Shown piece after piece: positions 35,716 to 44,053 of a stretch of DNA of 64,000 nt. Positions within the stretch are counted from its first letter, which is position 1, and each line of letters opens with the position of its first letter. Under the pieces are notes generated by a model. The model had not been told where the DNA came from. It did no database searches and saw only the letters and a list, made by a program, of their open reading frames with translations. A program made the translations under genes and the position numbers. Source of the DNA: Lachnospiraceae bacterium (lineage in GTDB: Bacteria > Bacillota > Clostridia > Lachnospirales > Lachnospiraceae); the NCBI GenBank assembly GCA_003507655.1, contig DNUZ01000023.1, positions 40,289 to 104,288 of the forward strand, read 5' to 3'.

Positions 35716-36150
35716 ATGCAAAAAATCAGAATTAAATATTTTACAGATAAAATAGATAAATTAGAGTATATTGAGGGAAAATCCGACTGGATCGATCTTC
35801 GTGCATCAGAAACCGTGGAATTAAAGGCAGGCGAGTTCAAGCTGATCCCGTTAGGAGTAGCCATGGAGCTGCCAAAGGGTTATGAAGCCCACGTCGTACC
35901 ACGCAGTTCCACTTTTAAGAATTATGGAATCCTTCAGACGAACAGCTGCGGTATCATTGACTGTACCTACTGTGGAGATGAGGATATGTGGAGAATGCCG
36001 GTTTATGCAACCAGAGACACGGTGATCAAACAGAATGACCGTATCTGCCAGTTCCGTATTTTTGAAAATATGCCGACCATTCAGTTTGATGAGACTGCAT
36101 CCTTAGACAACGAGAATCGTGGTGGATTCGGTTCAACCGGAAAACAATAG
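35716..36150 (+). CDS. dut: dUTP diphosphatase
   Basis: Hydrolyses dUTP to dUMP, keeping uracil out of DNA and feeding thymidylate synthesis; 144 residues, trimeric dUTPase fold. [13 protein letters not shown], the [14 protein letters not shown] loop with the catalytic aspartate and the C-terminal RGGFGSTGK arm are seen. The central motif carries cysteines and an insertion compared with the usual GVIDSDYRGE, a variant form. It sits 40 bases after nrdG, so it plausibly shares nucleotide-dependent control. Confidence 0.9.
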   Translation: MQKIRIKYFTDKIDKLEYIEGKSDWIDLRASETVELKAGEFKLIPLGVAMELPKGYEAHVVPRSSTFKNYGILQTNSCGIIDCTYCGDEDMWRMPVYATRDTVIKQNDRICQFRIFENMPTIQFDETASLDNENRGGFGSTGKQ

Positions 36151-36189
36151 ATTCGTCAATCTGTACAGGAACGTGGATAAATTTTGTGG

Positions 36190-36222
36190 AATCCCTGCAT
36201 AGTAATTATGTGGGGATTTTTA
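36190..36222 (+). terminator. Terminator after dut
   Basis: AATCCCTGCATA pairs with TATGTGGGGATT (one G-T pair) and is followed by TTTATATC. Confidence 0.75.
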
Positions 36223-36293
36223 TATCATAAAAGCAGGACATCAAAAGAACGTGATGTAGAAAAATCGTCAGAATGGATAAGGAGAAGAAAGCT

Positions 36294-37406
36294 ATGGCAA
36301 GTTTATCATTAAAAGGGATCGGAAAACGTTATCCAAATGGATTTGAGGCAGTGAAAGATTTTAACTTAGAGATCGAGGATCAGGAGTTTATCATATTTGT
36401 AGGACCTTCCGGATGTGGAAAATCCACAACACTTCGTATGATCGCAGGATTAGAAGAGATCACGACCGGAGATCTGTTCATCGATGGAAAACGAATGAAT
36501 GAAGTAGAACCAAAAGACCGTGATATTGCGATGGTATTTCAAAATTATGCGTTGTATCCGCACATGACGGTATTTGACAATATGGCATTTGGATTAAAGC
36601 TTCGTAAGGTGCCAAAAGAAGAGATTGAGCAGAAAGTATTAGAAGCTGCAAAAATATTAGATTTAGAGCAGCTTTTAGACAGAAGACCAAAGGCTCTTTC
36701 CGGTGGTCAGCGTCAGAGGGTGGCAATGGGACGTGCGATCGTGCGGAATCCAAAAGTCTTTTTAATGGATGAGCCGCTTTCTAATCTGGATGCAAAATTA
36801 AGAGTCCAGATGCGTGCAGAGATTGCAAGCCTGCATCAGCGTTTAGGAGCAACGATCATCTACGTTACACATGACCAGACCGAGGCAATGACACTTGGTA
36901 CAAGGATCGTCGTATTAAAAGATGGTGTGATCCAGCAGGTAGATACGCCAAAGAAGCTCTATAACGAGCCGCAGAATCTCTTTGTGGCAGGATTTATCGG
37001 CTCTCCGCAGATGAACTTTATTGATGCGGTATGTAAGGTACATGGTGAGAAAGTCCGTTTAGAGTTCGGTGATTTTTCGATCGTACTGCCGCCACAGAAA
37101 GCAAAAAAACTGATCGACGGAGGATATGCGGATAAAACCGTTGTAATGGGAATCCGCCCGGATGATATCGACGATTCACAGATTCAGATCGAGACTTATG
37201 GAGACACGGTCATTGAAGCAGATGTAACCGGATATGAGCTGTTAGGCTCTGAAGTACTGCTCTATTATACGGTAGCAGGCGTGAACATGACTGCCCGTGT
37301 GGATGCAAGAACAACGGCAAAGATCGGAGATCACATCCGACTGGCATTAGACCCGGAAAAGATCCATGTCTTTGATAAAGAGAGCGAACTGACCATTACA
37401 AATTAA
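36294..37406 (+). CDS. Sugar ABC importer ATP-binding protein (MsmX/UgpC type)
   Basis: A 370-residue ATPase starting at the ATG at 36294, preceded by AAGGAGAAGAAAGCT; the in-frame ATG at 36273 is upstream of that site. Walker [14 protein letters not shown] near 38, signature [18 protein letters not shown] near 136, Walker [17 protein letters not shown] near 160, and a C-terminal TOBE/MOP regulatory region (about 235-370). No permease or binding protein is nearby, so it is likely a shared ATPase energising several carbohydrate importers, as MsmX does in Bacillus (inference). Confidence 0.92.
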   Translation: MASLSLKGIGKRYPNGFEAVKDFNLEIEDQEFIIFVGPSGCGKSTTLRMIAGLEEITTGDLFIDGKRMNEVEPKDRDIAMVFQNYALYPHMTVFDNMAFGLKLRKVPKEEIEQKVLEAAKILDLEQLLDRRPKALSGGQRQRVAMGRAIVRNPKVFLMDEPLSNLDAKLRVQMRAEIASLHQRLGATIIYVTHDQTEAMTLGTRIVVLKDGVIQQVDTPKKLYNEPQNLFVAGFIGSPQMNFIDAVCKVHGEKVRLEFGDFSIVLPPQKAKKLIDGGYADKTVVMGIRPDDIDDSQIQIETYGDTVIEADVTGYELLGSEVLLYYTVAGVNMTARVDARTTAKIGDHIRLALDPEKIHVFDKESELTITN

Positions 37407-37491
37407 AAGTCAGAAATCGTGAGAAATGAAAGATGATCAGAAATAAGACATAATTGGAATAAGAAATGATCAAGAATACGAGAGTATACAG

Positions 37492-37532
37492 GATGCAGGA
37501 AATACGAACAGAGTATTTCCTGCATCTTTTTT
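37492..37532 (+). terminator. Terminator after the sugar-importer ATPase
   Basis: GATGCAGGAAATAC pairs perfectly with GTATTTCCTGCATC around a short loop and is followed by TTTTTTCTTTT. Confidence 0.95.
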
Positions 37533-37594
37533 CTTTTAAACCGGAAAAGAGTCTGTTACAATAAAAAGAGAAAATTGGAGAAAAATGGTGGAAT

Positions 37595-38551
37595 ATGTTA
37601 CAGATTTTTATTATTAATTCTTTTTCCGGGGACGAGACCACGACGATAGGGATTCGGGAAGAGCTTGAAAAAATAAAAGATATGGAATATCTGGTATTCA
37701 ATTCGGAATATCCCGGACATGAAGGTGAGATGGCAAGGCAGATGTGCAACCTGTTCCCGGAGGAGAAGATTCGGTTTTATGCATGTGGAGGAACAGGAAC
37801 TTTCCGCAATATTTTAAAAGGAGTGCCGGAAGAGGACTTAGGCAGGGTGGAGATCGCAGAAGCTGCCTACGGGCTGACGAATGACTTTTTGAATATCTAT
37901 GGCGAAGAGCGGGAAAAATTCAAAGACTTTCGGAATTTTATTGCAGGAAAAGTGCAGCCGCTGGACTATCTGCAGACTTCGATAGGCCCGGCACACAATA
38001 CCGTGTCACTGGGGTTAGACGGTCTGATCTTACGCGGAGTCCTGCATTTAAAAAAATTGCCGTTCTGTAAGGGCAGAGTTCCTTATTTCATCTCATCGGG
38101 TCTGGCAATCTTAAGTACCAGGACACTGGATTTAGAGATTGAGGCAGATGGAGAAATATTCAGCGGCAGATACTGTGAAGTGGCATTTGGCAACGGAAAT
38201 CTTTTGGGTGGTAACTTCCATTTTGGGGGAGAGGCAGATCCGACCGATGGAAAGATGAAGATGATCTTAGTGCCGGGAAGAGGATTTTTTTATAAGATGA
38301 AAATGCTGTTTGCAGCAATCCTGAACAGGCAGGAAGTGTTAGAAAATTCATCTAGTTGGCGTATGGTGTCAGAGGCAAAGATCAGGAATAAAGAGGGCGT
38401 GCCTTTGAGTATTAATGTAGATGGAGAACTTGAGATTGCAGAAGAGTTTACGATTCGGGTGAACCGGGGAGGAATGCAGTTTGTAGAGCCAAAGGATATT
38501 GACAGGAGTAATATAACATGGAAGAAAAAAGTAGATTTGCACAAATATTGA
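37595..38551 (+). CDS. Diacylglycerol/lipid kinase-like protein
   Basis: A 318-residue protein of the DAGK catalytic-domain family. It starts IFIINSFSGDET, has the nucleotide loop YACGGTGTFRNILKG near residue 62 (GGDGT in typical members, here GGTGT), then GLTNDFLNIYG near 95, SLGLDGLIL near 133 and GNGNLLGGNFHFGGEADPTDG near 200, matching the lipid-kinase scaffold. The Asp-to-Thr change in the glycine-rich loop makes the substrate and even activity uncertain. It overlaps the histidine kinase gene by 34 bases, so the two are co-expressed. Confidence 0.75.
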   Translation: MLQIFIINSFSGDETTTIGIREELEKIKDMEYLVFNSEYPGHEGEMARQMCNLFPEEKIRFYACGGTGTFRNILKGVPEEDLGRVEIAEAAYGLTNDFLNIYGEEREKFKDFRNFIAGKVQPLDYLQTSIGPAHNTVSLGLDGLILRGVLHLKKLPFCKGRVPYFISSGLAILSTRTLDLEIEADGEIFSGRYCEVAFGNGNLLGGNFHFGGEADPTDGKMKMILVPGRGFFYKMKMLFAAILNRQEVLENSSSWRMVSEAKIRNKEGVPLSINVDGELEIAEEFTIRVNRGGMQFVEPKDIDRSNITWKKKVDLHKY

Positions 38552-40899
38552 TATTTTGGGATGCAGTCCTGTTAGGAACCCTGATCTTTATCAGTCTCAG
38601 TGTAAAGCCGGGGCTTAGGTGTTTATGGCTGCATTCGGCGATGCTCGCAGAATGTGCCATAGGACTTCTTATTTTAGGAATCCTCACCTTCGGGAAAAGT
38701 GAGCCGGATATAGTGCACGGACGTCTTTTTACCGTTATGATAGGAGGGATTTCCTTACAGCTTGTTCTTTATTACGACCAGCCGCTGATCCTTCATACAT
38801 TTTTACTGATCCTGATGCTGACCATCACTATTTACAGGAATTTTTCGCTGTGTAAATTCGCAATGGTGGAGATGATGGTGCTTTATCTGCTGAGTGTGCT
38901 GTATTACTGGAATGTTGGCTTTGGAGACAATGTCAGTGTGATGTACTCGGTAGTAGCAGCAGGCGGTGTACTCGGAGGAAGTTTTATCTTATCCTGCATC
39001 TTAGGAACAGAGGAAAAGAACCGGAGGATCATCCGGGAAAACCGACAGACCTCGATCGATATGCTGCGCCTTGTCGAGATGAAAAAAGAAGAAGCAGAGC
39101 ATCTTGCCGAGGTAAAGAGTGTCTTTTTAGCCAATATGTCCCATGAGATACGGACACCGATGAATGCCGTACTGGGAATGAATGAGATGATTCTGCGTGA
39201 GAGCAGTGAGGAAGAGATCGTGGAATATGCAAAAAACATAGAGCGTGCCGGAGAGACGTTAATGTCCCTGATCAATGATGTTTTGGATATTTCTAAGATA
39301 GAATCCGGAAAGATCGAGATCCATCCGGATGAATATAAATTAGAGACCTTAGTAGATGATCTGATGAATTTAGTCAGTGTAAAGGCAGAAGAAAAGGGCT
39401 TAGAGATCCGACAGGAATTTGATCAGGACATTCCGGGCAGACTTTATGGAGACGAACTGCGTATCAAGCAGATACTGATCAACGTACTAAATAATGCCAT
39501 TAAGTATACCGATAAGGGAATGATCACATTTGGGCTGTCGTGGGAACAGATAGAGCCGGATAGCATGCTGTTGAAGATCCGGGTTACGGATACCGGGATC
39601 GGAATGAAGGAAGAGGAGCTAAAGCATATCTTTGATGCCTTCCAGCGTCTCGATGAAAAGAGAAACCAGTCGGTCGAAGGAACCGGACTTGGTATGACAA
39701 TCACAAAGCAGTTGATAGAGTTGATGGGTGGAAAGATTTCCGTTCGCAGTAAATATGGAAAGGGAACGACTTTTTACTTAGAACTGCCACAGGAGATTTT
39801 AGACCCTGCACCGGCACAGTTCCAAAGAAAGAGGAAAAAAGCAGAGCAGCAGTACCGTGTATCTTTCGTTGCACCGGGAGTACGGATCCTTGCCGTGGAT
39901 GACAATCCGATGAACTTAGCGGTATTAAGGGGACTTTTAAAAAAGACAGAAATGCAGGTGGATTTAGTACAGAGCGGCTTAGAAGCCATTGCAGCAGTAC
40001 AAAAAGAGCGGTATGATATGATCTTAATGGATCACATGATGCCCAAAATGGATGGTATTGAAACCATGAAACAGATCCGCCGTCTTGCGGGAAACCAGAA
40101 TCCGATGGCACCGATCATTGTTTTGACGGCAAATGCAACGGCAGGCTCCCAGAAACAATATATAGAAGAGGGCTTTGATGACTATTTGGCAAAACCGGTG
40201 CAGAGTGAAAAATTAGAGCAGATGATCTTTGAATATCTGCCAAAGCGCATGATACAAAAAAGGGATATGGAAGAGTCAAAACGCCCGGAACCGTGGAATG
40301 ATGAAAAAATCTGCAAAGAGCTGTCTTTTTATGGGATTGATGTACCGGCAGGCTTATGCTATTTCAATCAGGATATGGAGCAGTATATCAGTGCTGCAAA
40401 GACATTTTTACAGCATGCAAAAGAAAAAGAGCAAAAGCGGAAGAATTCTTTAGAAGCAGGAGACTTAAAAGGCTATACCATAGAAGCACATTCCCTAAAA
40501 AGCAACGGCAGACTGTTAGGGGATGAGCAGCTAGGAAGTATGGCAGAGGAATTAGAGATGGCAGGAATCAGAGGCGAACTGGATGTGATCCGGGAAAAAG
40601 ATGCGTTATTAGAAGAACGGGTCAACCGTATTACAGAGGCTATCCGCTGGCTGCTTGCCTATACAGAGCAGGATGCAGAAAAAAAGGCGATTGGTCAGGG
40701 CATTCCGTTAGAAGAATATGAGAAGCAGAAACAGCGGTTAACAGAACTGATCGAAGACTATGAAGAGGAAGAGGCATCTGAACTGATCCTGAAATTACAG
40801 GAGCAGGGCGCAGATGAAAAGCAAAGTGAAGAACTCGAAAAGGTCCGACAGTGTTTAGAAGAATTTGCATATAAGGATGCCTTAAAATATTTAAAGTAG
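38518..40899 (+). CDS. Hybrid sensor histidine kinase with receiver and HPt domains
   Basis: A 793-residue membrane kinase. About six membrane segments fill residues 10-165 with almost no extracellular loop, so it may sense the membrane itself. A short coiled coil leads to the H box FLANMSHEIRTPMNAVLGM (His near 207), then the ATPase domain (NVLNNAIKYTDKG, DTGIGM, GTGLGMTITKQLIELMGG). The receiver starts at AVDDNPMNLAVL near 459 with Asp in ILMDHMMPKMDG near 503, and an HPt-like AHSLKSNGRLLG near 656. No output domain is present, so phosphate should pass to another protein. It overlaps the lipid kinase gene and is followed by a PucR-type regulator. Confidence 0.92.
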   Translation: MEEKSRFAQILIFWDAVLLGTLIFISLSVKPGLRCLWLHSAMLAECAIGLLILGILTFGKSEPDIVHGRLFTVMIGGISLQLVLYYDQPLILHTFLLILMLTITIYRNFSLCKFAMVEMMVLYLLSVLYYWNVGFGDNVSVMYSVVAAGGVLGGSFILSCILGTEEKNRRIIRENRQTSIDMLRLVEMKKEEAEHLAEVKSVFLANMSHEIRTPMNAVLGMNEMILRESSEEEIVEYAKNIERAGETLMSLINDVLDISKIESGKIEIHPDEYKLETLVDDLMNLVSVKAEEKGLEIRQEFDQDIPGRLYGDELRIKQILINVLNNAIKYTDKGMITFGLSWEQIEPDSMLLKIRVTDTGIGMKEEELKHIFDAFQRLDEKRNQSVEGTGLGMTITKQLIELMGGKISVRSKYGKGTTFYLELPQEILDPAPAQFQRKRKKAEQQYRVSFVAPGVRILAVDDNPMNLAVLRGLLKKTEMQVDLVQSGLEAIAAVQKERYDMILMDHMMPKMDGIETMKQIRRLAGNQNPMAPIIVLTANATAGSQKQYIEEGFDDYLAKPVQSEKLEQMIFEYLPKRMIQKRDMEESKRPEPWNDEKICKELSFYGIDVPAGLCYFNQDMEQYISAAKTFLQHAKEKEQKRKNSLEAGDLKGYTIEAHSLKSNGRLLGDEQLGSMAEELEMAGIRGELDVIREKDALLEERVNRITEAIRWLLAYTEQDAEKKAIGQGIPLEEYEKQKQRLTELIEDYEEEEASELILKLQEQGADEKQSEELEKVRQCLEEFAYKDALKYLK

Positions 40900-40915
40900 G
40901 AAAGGAACGAAGAAA

Positions 40916-41992
40916 TTGAAAGACAAAAAGCTGCAGGAAGTGTTAACGGAGATCAGGGAAATAGCGGGAATGGATGCGGCACTGTTTTCAGATGCGGCAG
41001 AATTGCTCGTGGCACCATTTTCGGATATGAATATACGAAAAACAGATGTAAAAGCCTTTTTGTCTTTGGATCAGGCAGAGTGGCAGCAGGAGGAGTTTTA
41101 TTTTTTTAAGATTACGATACCGGAAGCAGCTTATGTTCTAGTGTTACCGCAGATTGCCACAGAAACCGTGCTGGTCGGAAGGTTAGCAGTCTGTCAGATA
41201 CGGAATCTGCTTTCATTAGAAACACAGCCGATGAGCCGGGAGCAGTTCATTTTAGAGGTATTGCATGGAAAGTTGGAACCGACAGAGGTTTTAAATACGA
41301 TGCAAAGACTGCACATTGCATCTTCTGCATGGATGGTCTATGTCCTTCGGACGCTGGGAAAGACAGAGACCGCCTGTATGGAGACCTTAAAAAATCTTTT
41401 TTGTGACAGAAGACATGATTTTTTATTACCGATCGATGAAGAGACGATCGTGCTTGTAAAAGATGTGAAGGATAGGAAAGAACCGTCTGAAATAGAGAGT
41501 ATCGCATACCGGATCTTAGACAATGTACAGGCAGAGGCCATGCAGCAGTTACACATCGGATACGGCAGACTAGCGGAAGAACTGATCGGGATTTCAAAAT
41601 CCTATGAGCAGGCATTACAGGCATTAGAGATTGGCAGCATCTTTGAAATGCGGCACAGTGTGATGGCATATGAACGGCTTGGTGTGGGCAGGCTGGTCTA
41701 TGAGCTGCCAAGAGAGTCGGGAGAGCGGTTTTTAGAAGAGGTGTTCTCCGGCAAAGAAGGGGAACTTGAGGAGGAGGATCTGGGTACGATCGAACGTTTC
41801 TTAGAGAATAACCTGAATATTTCAGAGACGGCAAGACAGATGTATATCCATCGGAATACGTTAGTATACCGTTTAGAACGGGTACAGAAAATGACAGGAC
41901 TGGATGTAAGGAGATTTGAGGATGCCATGAAGCTGCGGCTGGCATTGATGATCCGGACAGATCTGAAACACCGGTCTTTACAGGGATTGTAA
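40916..41992 (+). CDS. PucR/CdaR-family transcriptional regulator
   Basis: A 358-residue protein starting at TTG after GGAAAGGAACGAAGAAA. The C-terminal helix-turn-helix NISETARQMYIHRNTLVYRLERVQK (split across about 300-325) is the signature of PucR/CdaR activators. The middle carries a GGDEF-like region typical of the family (AYRILDNVQAEAMQQLHIGYG, ELIGISKSYEQALQALEIG). The N-terminal 120 residues are an unassigned sensor part. It lies 16 bases after the kinase gene in the same operon; whether the kinase acts on it is not known. An inverted-repeat hairpin follows the stop. Confidence 0.85.
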   Translation: MKDKKLQEVLTEIREIAGMDAALFSDAAELLVAPFSDMNIRKTDVKAFLSLDQAEWQQEEFYFFKITIPEAAYVLVLPQIATETVLVGRLAVCQIRNLLSLETQPMSREQFILEVLHGKLEPTEVLNTMQRLHIASSAWMVYVLRTLGKTETACMETLKNLFCDRRHDFLLPIDEETIVLVKDVKDRKEPSEIESIAYRILDNVQAEAMQQLHIGYGRLAEELIGISKSYEQALQALEIGSIFEMRHSVMAYERLGVGRLVYELPRESGERFLEEVFSGKEGELEEEDLGTIERFLENNLNISETARQMYIHRNTLVYRLERVQKMTGLDVRRFEDAMKLRLALMIRTDLKHRSLQGL

Positions 41993-42048
41993 ACAGCTCC
42001 GGCAGGTGCTTTTGGAGGATTTCTAAAAGTATCTGCCGGAGAAACTGT
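41993..42048 (+). other. Long hairpin after the PucR-type gene
   Basis: ACAG-CTCCGGCAG pairs with CTGCCGGAG-AAA-CTGT, and the loop itself contains CTTTT...AAAAG. No T-run follows on the plus strand (the next bases are GTTGAAAAAAAAA), so it is not a standard terminator. It ends right before the topoisomerase promoter. Confidence 0.65.
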
Positions 42049-42049
42049 G

Positions 42050-42079
42050 TTGAAAAAAAAAGTAAGGCTGTGCTATACT
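42050..42079 (+). promoter_or_regulatory. Promoter of the topoisomerase-folate operon
   Basis: TTGAAA (42050-42055), 18-base spacer, TATACT (42074-42079), 41 bases before the topoisomerase B start. Confidence 0.65.
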
Positions 42080-42120
42080 AGAAAAAGTATGGCAGAAATG
42101 AGATGAGGAAGGAAAGAGAC

Positions 42121-44043
42121 ATGGCAGGAAAAGAGAAATATGATGCCGGCAGTATTGCAGTTCTGGAAGGGTTAGAGGCAGTTCGTAAAAGACCCGGAAT
42201 GTATATCGGAAGTGTAACAAGAAAAGGCTTAAATCATTTAATATATGAAATTGTAGACAATGCGGTAGATGAGCATTTAGCAGGCAACTGTGACACGATT
42301 CATGTCACCTTAGAGGCAGATGGTTCCTGTACCGTAGAAGATAACGGACGGGGAGTGCCGGTTGGAATGCATGAAAAAGGAATTCCGGCAGCACGTCTGG
42401 TATTTACCACACTGCATGCGGGAGGAAAATTCGACGATTCCGCATACAAGACAAGTGGTGGTCTGCATGGAGTCGGTTCTTCGGTAGTCAATGCTCTTTC
42501 TGAATATATGGATGTACAGATCAGCAGGGAGGGTGCGATCCACCATGACCGTTACGAGCGTGGAATCCCTGTGTTAGAGTTAGAGAACGGACTTCTTCCG
42601 GTAATCGGAAAGACAAAAGCGACCGGAACGAAGATTAATTTTCTTCCGGATGCGGAGATTTTTGAAAAGACGAGGTTTAAAGAGGATGAGGTCAAAAGCA
42701 GATTACATGAGACAGCATATCTGAATCCGGCACTGACCATTATCTATGAGGACAAGCGGTTAGAAGAACCGGAAAAGATCGTATTCCATGAGGAGGATGG
42801 GATCATCGGGTTTGTCAGAGATCTGAATAAAAAATGTGAAACACTTCACGAGGTGGTCTATTTTAAAGGCGAAAATGAAGGTATTACCGTGGAGGCTGCA
42901 TTTCAGTATACAACGGAATTCCATGAAAACATTTTCGGATTCTGTAACAATATCTATAATGCAGAGGGCGGAACGCATATTACAGGCTTTAAAACCGTCT
43001 TTACGAGTGTCATCAACCAGTATGCGAGAGAGCTTGGGATATTAAAAGAAAAGGATGCAAACTTTACGGGGGCAGATGTCCGAAACGGTATGACAGCCGT
43101 TGTATCCATCAAGCATCCGGATCCTCGATTTGAAGGTCAGACCAAGACAAAGTTAGACAATCAGGATGCCTCCAGGGCAACCGCAAAGATTACCGGAGAT
43201 GAGATACAGCTTTATTTTGATAAAAATTTAGAGGATTTAAAGGCGGTCATTTCCTGTGCGGAACGTGCGGCAAAAATCCGTAAGACAGAGGAAAAAGCTA
43301 AGACCAACCTTTTGACAAAGCAGAAGTTTTCCTTTGATTCTAACGGAAAGTTAGCGAACTGTGAAAGCAGGGATGCCTCTCAGTGTGAAATCTTTATTGT
43401 CGAGGGAGATTCCGCGGGCGGTTCGGCAAAGACAGCCAGAAACCGTAATTTTCAGGCAATTCTTCCAATCCGTGGAAAAATCTTAAATGTGGAAAAGGCA
43501 ACGATCGACAAAGTACTTGCCAATGCAGAGATCAAGACGATGATCAATGCTTTCGGTTGTGGATTTTCGGAAGGTTTCGGAAACGATTTTGATATTTCTA
43601 AGCTGCGTTATGACAAGATCATCATTATGGCAGATGCCGATGTGGATGGAGCGCATATCTCCACCTTGCTGTTAACACTGTTTTATCGTTTTATGCCGGA
43701 ACTGATCTCAGAGGGACATGTTTATATCGCGATGCCGCCTCTCTATAAAGCTATTCCATCGAAAGGGCAGGAAGAATATCTCTATGATGATGCTGCATTA
43801 GCGAAGTATCGTAAGAGACAAAAAGGCAATTTTACCCTGCAAAGATACAAAGGTTTAGGAGAGATGGATGCCGAACAGCTTTGGGAGACTACGTTAGACC
43901 CAAAGACCAGGATGTTAAAACAGGTGGTCATTGAAGATGGAAAGATGGCATCGGATGTAACCGAGATGTTAATGGGCTCGGATGTTCCGCCAAGACGTGC
44001 TTTTATCTATGAGCATGCAAATGACGCGGAACTGGATGTATAG
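42121..44043 (+). CDS. parE: Type IIA DNA topoisomerase subunit B (ParE/GyrB family)
   Basis: ATPase subunit of a type II topoisomerase; 640 residues from the ATG at 42121 (GAGGAAGGAAAGAGAC upstream), rejecting the earlier ATG at 42103. GHKL ATP site: EIVDNAVDEHLAG near 40, EDNGRGVPVG, and GGLHGVGSSVVNALSEY near 112. The Toprim region shows IVEGDSAGGSAKTARNRNFQ near 425 and MADADVDGAHI near 505, and the C-terminus RYKGLGEMDAEQLWETT. Because the partner A subunit lacks an obvious GyrA box, I favour topoisomerase IV (ParE) over gyrase, with moderate certainty. Confidence 0.9.
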   Translation: MAGKEKYDAGSIAVLEGLEAVRKRPGMYIGSVTRKGLNHLIYEIVDNAVDEHLAGNCDTIHVTLEADGSCTVEDNGRGVPVGMHEKGIPAARLVFTTLHAGGKFDDSAYKTSGGLHGVGSSVVNALSEYMDVQISREGAIHHDRYERGIPVLELENGLLPVIGKTKATGTKINFLPDAEIFEKTRFKEDEVKSRLHETAYLNPALTIIYEDKRLEEPEKIVFHEEDGIIGFVRDLNKKCETLHEVVYFKGENEGITVEAAFQYTTEFHENIFGFCNNIYNAEGGTHITGFKTVFTSVINQYARELGILKEKDANFTGADVRNGMTAVVSIKHPDPRFEGQTKTKLDNQDASRATAKITGDEIQLYFDKNLEDLKAVISCAERAAKIRKTEEKAKTNLLTKQKFSFDSNGKLANCESRDASQCEIFIVEGDSAGGSAKTARNRNFQAILPIRGKILNVEKATIDKVLANAEIKTMINAFGCGFSEGFGNDFDISKLRYDKIIIMADADVDGAHISTLLLTLFYRFMPELISEGHVYIAMPPLYKAIPSKGQEEYLYDDAALAKYRKRQKGNFTLQRYKGLGEMDAEQLWETTLDPKTRMLKQVVIEDGKMASDVTEMLMGSDVPPRRAFIYEHANDAELDV

Positions 44044-44053
44044 GAGGAAAAGC

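Noticed and set aside
41247..41945. 232-codon open frame on the minus strand
   Set aside because: Entirely opposite the PucR-type gene, with a composition (Pro, Ser, Arg, His-rich) typical of antisense frames and no start context.
43982..44053. Extended N-terminus of the topoisomerase A subunit
   Set aside because: The extra 24 codons overlap the end of the B-subunit gene and have no ribosome site; AGGAGG lies just before the ATG at 44054.
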